Below, in pieces: positions 41,961 through 49,435 of a DNA stretch of 49,435 bases. Each line of letters opens with the position of its first letter. Position 1 is the first letter of the stretch. The notes beneath the pieces are model-generated. The model was given only the letters and a program-made list of their open reading frames with translations, searched no databases and was not told the DNA's origin. Source of the stretch: an uncultured Saprospiraceae bacterium. Lineage in GTDB: Bacteria; Bacteroidota; Bacteroidia; Chitinophagales; Saprospiraceae. A program made the position numbers and the translations under genes. The stretch covers positions 1 through 49,435 of the forward strand of contig CALIZI010000258.1 in NCBI GenBank assembly GCA_938028705.1. Direction: 5' to 3'.

Positions 41961-43831
41961 CTAAACCCTAACTCAACATAGCGTAATGGCATACGATAGC
42001 CTTGTGTGATTTCATAATCTTCACTCCATAAGTTATTGATATTTAAATCAAAACGCATATTAAATTTGTTTTTTATATTAAAATCATAATTAACCGATAC
42101 ACTTCCTGTATCATAAACAGGTAATGTCTCCGAATTGTCGCTTAATGTAAATCGCCTTGCCATTACACCATGCCGATATACCCACGACCAGCCTTGTTTT
42201 GCTTTGCTTATTCTCAATACAGTATTCCAATTATGTCTTGGCACATAAGGCAATTGATTATCGTAAGTTTCCGAATCAAGTGTCTTATCTATCACCTTCG
42301 TCCATGCGTATCCATTGGTCCATGATACCTGCCAATCATTCATCACATACTCCATCGGCAATGCTGCTTCTATACCTGTATGATGTACATTTTTTACATT
42401 AAAAGCTGCCCAATATCCCGCATTGGTAGGCAACCATTGAATGCGATTATTCAAACGAGTATGATACAAAGCAAGGTTTGTTTTTATGGAAAAATAATTT
42501 CGTTCATGCTTATACTCCGGCAATACTGACCGCGACATATTCAACTCCCAGTGGTAGGCTTTTTCGGGCAACAAATCGGGGTTTCCGCCCGGCTGCCAAT
42601 GTTGGTCATTAAAGGTCGGATAATTAATATTTCTACTATGCGTCAATTCTAATTTGAATGATGATAAATGACGAGGACGAATATTAATAGTGTATAAAAA
42701 GGGTGAAAATTTGCCCTCGCGCCATTCCTCGCGCAACAGTACATTCAAATATAAATATTTGAATGTCAATTGATTATCAGAAAAAATACTTGCCAGCCAT
42801 TGCTGCTCGCCTAATGGATAACCCGTCGCTTGTGCCTTATCATAAGTCAATGCAAATCCACTTTCATTATTCAACAAGCGAGTGGAATGCCTGACTTGTC
42901 CTTTCAAAAATACCCGCTGCGAATGACTGTCCGCATTCAAACCAATATTTTTATCATTATAATTTAAAAATTCATTAATATAAGCTAAAGTAAAATCATA
43001 ATTCTTGCCTTCCAAAGACGATACGGCACGCAAAGTGCGGTCTCGTTGAGTAGCTTTGGAAAAGACCAAATTGCGGTGGCTGTCTGTCACCCATACGTGG
43101 CTGCGGATTGTTCCGATTTTATGGGTACGAAAAGCGAAGGATTGCATCAGGTGATGTTGGTGAAAACGGGCATTTTCGGCTCGCTGTACGGGTTTTCCTG
43201 CTTCAAAATGATTGACATATCGAAATCTATTGGCACTATTGGTACTTAATAATTTCGTTTGTCCACCCTTTTTTTTATCCGAATAATGAAGTGCTAAAAA
43301 TGTCGTTGAGCTACCTGTATCCGATATTTGCTGCCCCACTCCCCCACCAAAACCTTTTTGAGATGGCAAGGAAAAATCGTTATTCAATGTCACACTAGCC
43401 CCCAAACTACCACTCCCCTTTCTGCTCCCCGATGCTCCGTAAGATAAGGCAATATCAGAAAATAAAGCAGTCGGCATCAATGAAAAATCGGTTTGTCCCA
43501 ACATATTAGAATTAAGCGGTACATCTTGCCAATACACCTGCGTATGGCTCGCTCCCATGCCACGCACACGTACCGAAGCCGACTGTCCGGGTCCGTAATT
43601 CTGCACCAATACGCCCACATCTTCACTCAATAAGTTGCCGATGTGTGCGTACCTGTTTTCCAAACGAATGATTGAATCAAAAACCGTCTGTTTACCTGAT
43701 GTCAACCCGGCATTCGTCCTGCTTATCCTCAATTCTACTTCTGGCAATTGCAAAGTATCTACTTGTGCAAAAGCCTGATTATCAATTAGAAACAATAAAA
43801 AAATAAAAAAATATAGATATGATTGCCGCAT
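41945..43831 (-). CDS. btuB: TonB-dependent outer-membrane receptor, BtuB-like
   Basis: A 628-residue outer-membrane receptor. A signal peptide ends in Gln-Ala-Phe-Ala-Gln, then a TonB-box-like stretch and the plug domain (about 40-150) with Leu-Leu-Ser-Glu-Asp-Val-Gly-Val-Leu-Val-Gln-Asn-Tyr-Gly and Ser-Val-Arg-Val-Arg-Gly-Met-Gly-Ala-Ser-His-Thr-Gln-Val. A 22-strand-type barrel ends in an aromatic-containing terminal strand. Energised by TonB, such proteins import bound ligands. The cobalamin riboswitch upstream on the same strand makes corrinoids the likely ligand. No other B12 transport gene is in the window. The last codons lie inside a repeat. Confidence 0.9.
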   Translation of the reverse strand: MRQSYLYFFIFLLFLIDNQAFAQVDTLQLPEVELRISRTNAGLTSGKQTVFDSIIRLENRYAHIGNLLSEDVGVLVQNYGPGQSASVRVRGMGASHTQVYWQDVPLNSNMLGQTDFSLMPTALFSDIALSYGASGSRKGSGSLGASVTLNNDFSLPSQKGFGGGVGQQISDTGSSTTFLALHYSDKKKGGQTKLLSTNSANRFRYVNHFEAGKPVQRAENARFHQHHLMQSFAFRTHKIGTIRSHVWVTDSHRNLVFSKATQRDRTLRAVSSLEGKNYDFTLAYINEFLNYNDKNIGLNADSHSQRVFLKGQVRHSTRLLNNESGFALTYDKAQATGYPLGEQQWLASIFSDNQLTFKYLYLNVLLREEWREGKFSPFLYTINIRPRHLSSFKLELTHSRNINYPTFNDQHWQPGGNPDLLPEKAYHWELNMSRSVLPEYKHERNYFSIKTNLALYHTRLNNRIQWLPTNAGYWAAFNVKNVHHTGIEAALPMEYVMNDWQVSWTNGYAWTKVIDKTLDSETYDNQLPYVPRHNWNTVLRISKAKQGWSWVYRHGVMARRFTLSDNSETLPVYDTGSVSVNYDFNIKNKFNMRFDLNINNLWSEDYEITQGYRMPLRYVELGFSLWSL

Positions 43832-43868
43832 GATTTATATTTAAAAAATCAATTAGCTGACAGGAGAG

Positions 43869-43953
43869 CAAGCGCAAGTTCATCCCGTACAGTTGTCGGG
43901 ACAAGCACAAGTATCAATAGCAAATTTGAACTTGCGCTTGATGCTTGTACTTG
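43869..43953. repeat. inverted repeat in the receptor leader (CAAGCGCAAGTTCA words)
   Basis: CAAGCGCAAGTTCA (43869-43882) pairs perfectly with 43927-43940, and CAAGCACAAGTATCAA opposes TTGATGCTTGTACTTG (43938-43953). TCCCGTACAGTTGTCGGGA (43883-43901) is a second small hairpin. It lies between the riboswitch and the receptor start. Confidence 0.8.
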
Positions 43954-43972
43954 AACTTAAATAATAACATTC

Positions 43973-44242
43973 GCCTTTCACCCGAAAGCATTAAAATGTG
44001 TATGGTGAAAGGCAGGTCTTCTGACTTATTCCATTTTTCGGCGGTCTTCCCGTTGGTAATGCAATAATGCTATAATGATGAAATGTGGTAATATTTAATC
44101 ACTTATGGTGATATTTTTCATTATCGCATTTCATCATTACAGCATTATCTCATTCCTTCAACAGTGACACAATGTGCCGAAAAACTTAGTGGAAATTACA
44201 GCAGCGGGGACTGTCTCCGAATTGCACGAAATTCCCTTTTAA
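43973..44242 (-). ncRNA. cobalamin riboswitch with an expression-platform hairpin
   Basis: On the minus strand the order of conserved blocks is diagnostic: AAAGGGAA near the 5' end, GACAGTCCCCGCTGCTGTAA (the B12 box region), CACTG, GGGAAG, and finally GTCAGAAGACCTGCC (44011-44025). Directly after comes a perfect stem, GCCTTTCAC with GTGAAAGGC (44005-44013 and 43973-43981), which overlaps the GCC of the last block and could switch with it. The receptor starts about 140 nt downstream. A ~100-nt hairpin interrupts the variable region between CACTG and GGGAAG. Confidence 0.93.
44057..44155. mobile_element. hairpin element inserted in the riboswitch variable arm
   Basis: Arms 44066-44085 and 44127-44146 pair at 19 of 20 positions (AATGCTATAATGATGAAATG type), around a centre with its own AATATTTAATCAC/GTGATATT pairing. 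It lies between CCAACGGG and CCTTCAACAG of the aptamer on the plus strand, so the core blocks remain intact. The same words occur at 34503-34615, indicating a repeated, possibly mobile, element. Confidence 0.65.
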
Positions 44243-44250
44243 GATGACTG

Positions 44251-44331
44251 GTTCATAGTGGATAGTTCATGGTTCATAGTTTATAATATTGACATAAATC
44301 GTCTATGAACCATGAACTATCCACTATGAAC
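44251..44331. repeat. perfect 29-bp inverted repeat upstream of the aptamer
   Basis: Arms 44251-44279 and 44303-44331 (words GTTCATAGTGGATAGTTCAT) pair at all 29 positions around a 23-nt loop. It lies between the aptamer and the likely promoter, so it would be part of the leader RNA. Confidence 0.92.
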
Positions 44332-44354
44332 TTATCAAACACCTTTTCACGTCA

Positions 44355-44362
44355 CAAAACTA
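44355..44362 (-). promoter_or_regulatory. -7 promoter element TAGTTTTG of the receptor leader
   Basis: TAnnTTTG match on the minus strand. Transcription starting near 44348 would include the perfect hairpin, aptamer and platform in a leader of over 500 nt. No well-spaced -33 box is seen. Confidence 0.4.
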
Positions 44363-44444
44363 CGCATTTTATGTCAAACTATTCCGATTACTCCAACGTA
44401 AACAAACGAATAGAAAACATCATTTTGATTTAATCACAAAATAT

Positions 44445-44519
44445 ATCGTGGTAAAATTATCTTTTTTTATATAAATTATTATATTTGACTTATATAAAAC
44501 CAACTTTTTTTACCACGAT
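44445..44519. promoter_or_regulatory. 12-bp inverted repeat flanking a promoter element
   Basis: ATCGTGGTAAAA (44445-44456) pairs perfectly with TTTTACCACGAT (44508-44519). Between them lies TATATTTG (44480-44487), a TAnnTTTG match on the plus strand, about 47 bp before the next gene. Two operator half-sites around a promoter is one reading, a leader hairpin another. Confidence 0.5.
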
Positions 44520-44533
44520 GATACTCAAAAGTT

Positions 44534-44935
44534 ATGGACATGAGCTACAGAAATCTAGGTGTATTCAGCAAAGCAGAGGAAATTGTTGAAATCACAAGTG
44601 CGATTGTTGCCAGTTTCAGAGAAGATGTCGAAGAAAATGGCTTGATTGCACAATTGATGATGGAAAATGCCTTGCGACTACCCGCAAAAATTGCCAATGC
44701 AGAAGGCGGAGATATTTATTCGCACCGATTGGATAATGCTATACTTATCAAACTCGCCGCAAGGGAATTGAATAGCCAAACCTATTTGTGCAAACAATTA
44801 GAACTCACCGACCCTGTATATTTACGCTTATTGAGAACGGAAATCGAGAGCTTTCGACACTTGTTTTTGGATTGGGTAGATACCTTCGACCCCAGCAACG
44901 ACATTACCGACGAATGGCATTTTCGACTGATGTAG
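44534..44935 (+). CDS. small helical protein, distant four-helix-bundle (S23-like) candidate
   Basis: A 133-residue cytoplasmic all-helical protein. The order of features, an N-terminal helix (Ala-Glu-Glu-Ile-Val-Glu-Ile-Thr-Ser-Ala-Ile-Val), Leu-Pro-Ala-Lys-Ile-Ala-Asn-Ala-Glu-Gly-Gly near residue 50, and Asn-Ala-Ile-Leu-Ile-Lys-Leu-Ala-Ala-Arg-Glu-Leu-Asn-Ser-Gln-Thr, resembles 23S-rRNA-insertion-type four-helix-bundle proteins. The match is weak, so I leave the function open. It is divergent from the receptor leader and has its own promoter-like element. The 264-bp gap after it contains an AT-rich block bounded by an inverted repeat. Confidence 0.7.
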   Translation: MDMSYRNLGVFSKAEEIVEITSAIVASFREDVEENGLIAQLMMENALRLPAKIANAEGGDIYSHRLDNAILIKLAARELNSQTYLCKQLELTDPVYLRLLRTEIESFRHLFLDWVDTFDPSNDITDEWHFRLM

Positions 44936-44975
44936 CTTTTGAGAGTTTATTGAGTTTACAAAGTTTATAAAGTAA

Positions 44976-45192
44976 ACTTGTACGGCTTTGATAATCAATT
45001 ATTTAGAGTGAATTTTATTTTATTAAAATATTTATTATAAATTAAAATCATTTATTTAAATTGTATTTAAAAACAATTATTATGAATATTTAAAATAAAT
45101 AATTAAAAATATTTTTAATTTTAATTAAACTAATTAATTATTTTTATAATAAATAAGGTTTTGATAATCAAGTTTTTTAAAGCCGTACAAGT
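44976..45192. repeat. AT-rich 217-bp block bounded by a 14-bp inverted repeat
   Basis: ACTTGTACGGCTTT (44976-44989) pairs perfectly with AAAGCCGTACAAGT (45179-45192). TTTGATAATCAA occurs just inside both ends. The interior is almost pure A/T, with no coding potential seen. The right end lies 7 bp from the stop of the first M43 gene. Confidence 0.75.
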
Positions 45193-45199
45193 CTAATAA

Positions 45200-46984
45200 T
45201 CAGTTAGAAACGATTATCTTTCGATTAGCTATGCGCTCGTCGGCTTTTATATGAATAAAATACACGCCGTTTGCATAGTCATTCAAGTCGAATTGTAGCT
45301 TGCCTGTGGAGTAATTTTCAAAACGCTTTTGGTCTAATGTACGACCTGTTATGTCAACAAGACTTATTTGTATAAGTTCAATATTTTTATCAAAATCCAA
45401 ATCTATCATAAGGCGATTTGTCACAGGATTGGGATATATATCAAAGGTAGTATCATCCGGCAGGGTATTGTCCGTACTGACAAGCATTTCAATCAGAATA
45501 TCATCAATCAATAAAGAATGTTGCTCTACATCGCTATAACACTGAAAACCGACATGAATATCCGTATTCCCGACATTAGGAATAGTTACTACGGCTTCTT
45601 TATAGTTGTGCCCCGCCTCATCAGAGTTGTAAGGTTGTGAGACTTCTCCAAAATCAATTGGAACTTCCAACATATCATCCGGCGAAGTGGAGGTACTGAA
45701 ACCGACTTTCATTTTTTCGGTATAACCTTCCGAAGTAGCATACCAAAAACTTAGTTTATAGTTTTTTCCACTTTTCACTTCAAAGCAAGGCGAGAAAAAC
45801 CAGTCGTCGGCATCATTGGTGACACTCCATGTATAAGCCATACATTTTTCGCCGGTGCGCGGACCTGTTTCGCCATTCAGTCCTTCTGAAACGCCCCATT
45901 CTTTGCTGTCATTATTGGTATTGACAACTTTCCATTTCGCTACATCTTCATCATCTTCAAAACCCATTTTCAGTGCATTGGTCAGGTCATTACAGCCTTC
46001 TCCGCCCGTAGGGTCGCAGGCTACCGACACGCTTTGCAACAAACCGGAACGTTCATATTCCAAATTAAAACGCATCACTTCCGCCTGCTCCAGCGTAAAC
46101 ATAAACATACACCTATCATCCACATAATCCATATAATTCATAAACATATCCTGCGAACCACAGGTGGTGTTAGAGGGACTTCCAAAACTCGGGCAGCCGG
46201 TATGACTCATTTCCTGCAAAGGCGTGTCACTAATACCGTCGTCTATACTGCAATCGCCATCCCCCCAAATATGCCTTAAACCCAAATAATGCCCCACCTC
46301 ATGTGTGGTCGTGCGTCCGCGATTGTAGGGATACACTGCTTCCTCTATTGTACCGAAATTATCGTAATCAATCACTATCCCATCAAATGCCGGAGTAGTA
46401 CCCGGAGAAGTTGCAAATCCCAAAATTGAATCTTCAATATCGCAGACCCATATATTGAGGTAGCGGGTGGCATCCCAAGGAGATTTACCGCCTTCAGCGT
46501 CAATTTTTATGTCATTATTAATACCACCAAATTCTTCAATATTGGTAGCTGTACGGGTAATACCTGTGGTAAAATTGCCATTGGGGTCTATCGTAGCCAG
46601 ACAAAATTCTATCTCTACATCCGCCACCAAATCTTCAAACACTTCCGGCACCATAGATACATCAGCATTCATTTTACGAAAATCAGCGTTCAATACCTCT
46701 AACTGACTCAATACCTGTTCGTCAGAAATATTTTCGTCTTCATTTTCATATACAATATGCACCACAACGGGTATCGTATGTACCACGCTACCGGATTTGA
46801 AGGCAGGTTGACGAATCGCCTCCAAAGCTTTCTGATGATTCGCTTCCACCACTTGTCTCAAATCAGGATATTTATCATATAAGGCTTCCTGATAGGTCGT
46901 CGTACCGCATTGTTCGCGCATGCTTTGTGCAAAAAGCAGCACATTAACCAATAGGAAAACGGAACATAATATTAATTTTTTCAT
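45200..46984 (-). CDS. secreted M43 (pappalysin-type) metalloprotease with T9SS sorting domain, paralogue 1
   Basis: A 594-residue secreted zinc protease. The signal peptide ends near Leu-Leu-Phe-Ala-Gln (residue 20). The M43 catalytic domain has Ile-Pro-Val-Val-Val-His-Ile-Val-Tyr near 71 and the full zinc motif HEVGHYLGLRH (228-238), with the Met-turn in Asp-Arg-Cys-Met-Phe-Met-Phe. A jelly-roll (MAM/choice-of-anchor-like) domain spans about 335-500. The C-terminal 80 residues are a type A T9SS sorting domain (Tyr-Pro-Asn-Pro-Val-Thr, Leu-Val-Asp-Ile-Thr-Gly-Arg, Asn-Gly-Val-Tyr-Phe-Ile-His-Ile). It should cross the outer membrane via PorV and become extracellular or surface-bound. Confidence 0.93.
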   Translation of the reverse strand: MKKLILCSVFLLVNVLLFAQSMREQCGTTTYQEALYDKYPDLRQVVEANHQKALEAIRQPAFKSGSVVHTIPVVVHIVYENEDENISDEQVLSQLEVLNADFRKMNADVSMVPEVFEDLVADVEIEFCLATIDPNGNFTTGITRTATNIEEFGGINNDIKIDAEGGKSPWDATRYLNIWVCDIEDSILGFATSPGTTPAFDGIVIDYDNFGTIEEAVYPYNRGRTTTHEVGHYLGLRHIWGDGDCSIDDGISDTPLQEMSHTGCPSFGSPSNTTCGSQDMFMNYMDYVDDRCMFMFTLEQAEVMRFNLEYERSGLLQSVSVACDPTGGEGCNDLTNALKMGFEDDEDVAKWKVVNTNNDSKEWGVSEGLNGETGPRTGEKCMAYTWSVTNDADDWFFSPCFEVKSGKNYKLSFWYATSEGYTEKMKVGFSTSTSPDDMLEVPIDFGEVSQPYNSDEAGHNYKEAVVTIPNVGNTDIHVGFQCYSDVEQHSLLIDDILIEMLVSTDNTLPDDTTFDIYPNPVTNRLMIDLDFDKNIELIQISLVDITGRTLDQKRFENYSTGKLQFDLNDYANGVYFIHIKADERIANRKIIVSN

Positions 46985-47181
46985 TATAAATGGGTTGAAA
47001 TGTAAAATGTAAAAGTTCTATAACGTGAAATGCACACAATTTTATTTCATTGATTTTCAAATTTTTATGTTTAATTTTTGCGTTACAATTTGAATTTGAA
47101 TAAAAATTTGAATTTAAAACAATTATAAATTTAAATTTATTTTATATTTTTTATTCTAAAATTGAAGTTGAGGTTGAAAAT

Positions 47182-48987
47182 TTATTTCGCCACCATAATT
47201 TTATGCGTACTTATCGCTTCATCCGCCTGTATATGAATGAAATAAAGACCATTTGAGTAGCTACTCATATCAAATTGTACATTGCCCGTAGAGTAATGCT
47301 CAAAAGCCGCAGTATGAATGGTGCGCCCTGTCATATCCACGAGGTTGACCTGCATATTTTCTATCGTTTTTTCAAAATCAAATTCCAATGTCAAAAGGTC
47401 AGCCACCGGATTCGGATAGGCTTTGAAGGTTTCGGAAGTCACGACATTTTCATTGGAAACCGCAGTCAAATCCACGATTTCTATATCATCCACCAACATC
47501 GCATATTGGTCGGCATCGCTGTAACAATGGAAGCCAATATAAAACTCAACATCAGTTTCGGGAGAAAAAGTGAGGACTTCCTGCTTATAATTTTTATCTG
47601 GCAAATTAGGGTCATAAGGCTGCGTAAGCGTTCCCAAATCAAGTGGAGGTCCTATATTATCAACCGAAGGCGTGGTACTGAGTGCCACCTCCATTTTTTC
47701 GGGATACACCGCAGAAGCGTCCTTTGCCGTAGCATACCAAAAACGCAATTCATAATCCCTATTCGCTTTCACTTCAAAGCAAGGCGTAAAAAACCAGTCG
47801 TCGGCATTTTGCGAAACATTCCATGTATAAGCCATACATTTTGAGCCGCTGCGGGGTCCCCATTCGGGAGCTACCCCTTCCGAGATTTGCCAAAACTTGT
47901 CATCATTATTACTGTTCACCACCGTTGGATAATAATTATCACTATCCTCAAAGCCCATATTAATCATAGTCGCAGCCAAATCCGTACAACCTGCCCCGCC
48001 TGTCGGGTCGCAAGCTACGGGCGTATTTTGCACCAGCACCGAGCGGTAATTTTCAATCACATAGCGCATCACCGCCACCTGCTCATGCGTAAACATAAAC
48101 ATACAGCGGTCGTCGGTATAGTCCAGAAAATTCATAAACATATCCGTACTTCCACAACTCGCAACACCATTTGAAGGACAGCCACCATAAGCCACTCCTT
48201 GAAGCGGCGTATCCGAAATATCATCATCACTACTGCAAACCCCCTGTGGCGAATTTTGGTCATCGCCCCAAATATGTTTCAAAGCAAAGTAATGCGCCAC
48301 CTCATGCGTACAGGTACGTCCGCGATTGTACGGGTAAGTTGCCGTACCCAGCGTACCAAAATACTTATAATCAATCACCACACCATCACGCGAAGCGGGT
48401 GTTCCCGGCGGCGTAGCATAACCCAAGACTCCGCCCGTAATCTCACCGGTCCAAATATTGAGATAACGGCTTGTGTTCCAAGGATTTTTGCCACCGGCAT
48501 TACCTACTTTTATATTGTCCGAACTCACACTAAAACTACTTACATTCGTTGGTGTGCGCGTAATACCGTCGGTAGGGTTGCCATTCGGGTCCACCGTAGC
48601 CAGACAAAATTCTATCTCCGCATCAGCCGCCAAATTTGCAAAATTACCCGGCACCATCGGTGCATCCGGATTCATCTTCCGGTAGTCCAGATTCAGTACA
48701 TCCAACTGACTTTGAACCTGAGCGGCAGAGATATTTTCCGCACCGTTTTTGTGTACCACATGCACCACCACAGGAATGGTATAAACCACGCCACTTGATT
48801 TAAATTCAGGTTGAGCAATACCCTTCAAGGCATCATTATAGATAGCATTTACCTGTTTTTCAACATCAGGAAATTCAGCTTTTAAGGCTTCCTGATGAAT
48901 CGAATTTCCGCAGCGTATCAGCTCCTCTTGTCCGAAAGACAAAACAGTACATACACAAAAAACAGATAAAAAAAATAATTTTTTCAT
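47182..48987 (-). CDS. secreted M43 metalloprotease with T9SS sorting domain, paralogue 2
   Basis: A 601-residue paralogue of the neighbouring protease with the same domain order: signal peptide to about residue 20, M43 domain, jelly-roll domain, and type A sorting domain (Tyr-Pro-Asn-Pro-Val-Ala; Asn-Gly-Leu-Tyr-Phe-Ile-His-Ile). The zinc ligands are kept, but the motif is HEVAHYFALKH (228-238), so the family's conserved glycine at 235 is alanine. The Met-turn region (Asp-Arg-Cys-Met-Phe-Met-Phe) is intact. The two genes lie 197 bp apart on the same strand, from a local duplication with much divergence since. Activity may be altered. Confidence 0.92.
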   Translation of the reverse strand: MKKLFFLSVFCVCTVLSFGQEELIRCGNSIHQEALKAEFPDVEKQVNAIYNDALKGIAQPEFKSSGVVYTIPVVVHVVHKNGAENISAAQVQSQLDVLNLDYRKMNPDAPMVPGNFANLAADAEIEFCLATVDPNGNPTDGITRTPTNVSSFSVSSDNIKVGNAGGKNPWNTSRYLNIWTGEITGGVLGYATPPGTPASRDGVVIDYKYFGTLGTATYPYNRGRTCTHEVAHYFALKHIWGDDQNSPQGVCSSDDDISDTPLQGVAYGGCPSNGVASCGSTDMFMNFLDYTDDRCMFMFTHEQVAVMRYVIENYRSVLVQNTPVACDPTGGAGCTDLAATMINMGFEDSDNYYPTVVNSNNDDKFWQISEGVAPEWGPRSGSKCMAYTWNVSQNADDWFFTPCFEVKANRDYELRFWYATAKDASAVYPEKMEVALSTTPSVDNIGPPLDLGTLTQPYDPNLPDKNYKQEVLTFSPETDVEFYIGFHCYSDADQYAMLVDDIEIVDLTAVSNENVVTSETFKAYPNPVADLLTLEFDFEKTIENMQVNLVDMTGRTIHTAAFEHYSTGNVQFDMSSYSNGLYFIHIQADEAISTHKIMVAK

Positions 48988-49007
48988 TATAGATAAATTT
49001 TAAAAAA

Positions 49008-49203
49008 ATCGAATAGAGTGGTTTTTTTCTTATTTAAAAACGGTTAATGTTTGACTTCCGTAGCATAGTCCTTCCAGCCTGCGTTGCGTTTGTATGATAC
49101 GACATTAGCGTGGTAGTTTTCGCGTACTTTTGTCAGTTCCCTACTCACTCCCGAAAGCTTTCGGGATAAATATGTGGATAGCTGAATTTCTCTTTTGGCT
49201 TAC
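49008..49203 (+). repeat. dispersed ~190-bp repeat, copy C
   Basis: Third copy, oriented as copy A, with the 18-bp palindrome TCCCGAAAGCTTTCGGGA at 49149-49166 and ATAAATATGTGGATAG after it. It is more diverged in the middle. On the minus strand its frame is open from the palindrome to a TAA for about 50 codons, unlike A and B, which have a stop in the middle. Confidence 0.72.
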
Positions 49204-49435
49204 AAAACAGGAAGAAAACCAATCACATTAGCAATCCATAAAATTACTAAAAATATGCCATAAAATTAGTCATGTAAGATACAAATGCGTTTATATTTAG
49301 ACTTTGGACAAAATAATTTCATGGTGACCTTTGGTCTCCGCCCGATATATGTAAATTAAGTTCAATATTTTGGGTTAAATCTATTCAAGTTGTTCAATTT
49401 TCTGCTTACAATTGCGCTGATTTTTATGTTTTCGC
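49204..49435. other. right edge, no gene seen
   Basis: AT-rich DNA to the end of the window. The only structure noted is GGTGACC-TTT-GGTCTCC (49323-49339), a 7-bp stem with one mismatch. No frame of useful length is open. Confidence 0.5.

Overview
The window comes from a Bacteroidota genome, probably a free-living relative of the Saprospiria/Chitinophagia side, though rank below phylum cannot be settled from sequence alone. The reasons are: a type IX secretion channel (PorV) and two secreted metalloproteases with type IX C-terminal sorting domains; TAnnTTTG promoter elements instead of -10/-35 boxes; the phylum's division-cluster order; a DUF1573-yajC-YbbR block; and AT-rich intergenic DNA. 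No rRNA, tRNA or CRISPR array was seen.

Layout. 0-2.4 kb: an HTH regulator behind an 18-bp palindrome, porV, and a ParE-type toxin/antitoxin pair. 2.6-5.4 kb (minus): moeA and a four-gene operon made of a minimal nucleotidyltransferase-like protein plus three small paralogues sharing a Tyr-x-Leu-Pro motif. 5.6-26 kb (minus): the whole division and cell-wall (dcw) cluster in transcription order mraZ, rsmH, ftsL, ftsI (PBP with PASTA), murE, mraY, murD, ftsW, murG, murC, ftsQ, ftsA, ftsZ, ending at a rho-independent terminator. This essential operon carries three co-directional intrusions: a three-Cys protein/TcmP pair between ftsI and murE, a DUF3144 gene between ftsW and murG, and an AAA ATPase/DUF4276 (Toprim-like) pair tightly coupled between murG and murC. 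The last pair resembles a split OLD-type defence module.

26-27.4 kb: 1.4 kb without a convincing gene, but with a giant nested hairpin and one of three copies of a dispersed ~190-bp repeat (others near 2.4 and 49 kb). 27.4-33.3 kb (plus): an ECF sigma factor translationally coupled to a 1774-residue alpha-2-macroglobulin that seems to carry its own cytoplasmic anti-sigma-like N-terminus. 33.4-36.2 kb: a lipoprotein, a small membrane protein and a GT-C type glycosyltransferase. 36.1-38.2 kb: a tandem duplication of a toxin-like/immunity-like gene pair in which both toxin-like genes are broken by different lesions. 38.6-41.8 kb (plus): DUF1573 lipoprotein, yajC, YbbR, and an HSL-type esterase. 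41.9-44.4 kb (minus): a BtuB-like TonB receptor under a cobalamin riboswitch whose variable arm holds an inserted hairpin element. 44.5-49 kb: a small helical protein and two paralogous M43 metalloproteases, plausible clients of the PorV-dependent system.

The strongest non-gene pattern is that many intergenic gaps hold a long inverted repeat. Architecture recurs but sequence differs from gap to gap, arms are built of short degenerate words, and several arms run into the neighbouring stop or start codons. One of these elements sits inside the riboswitch and recurs at 34.5 kb.
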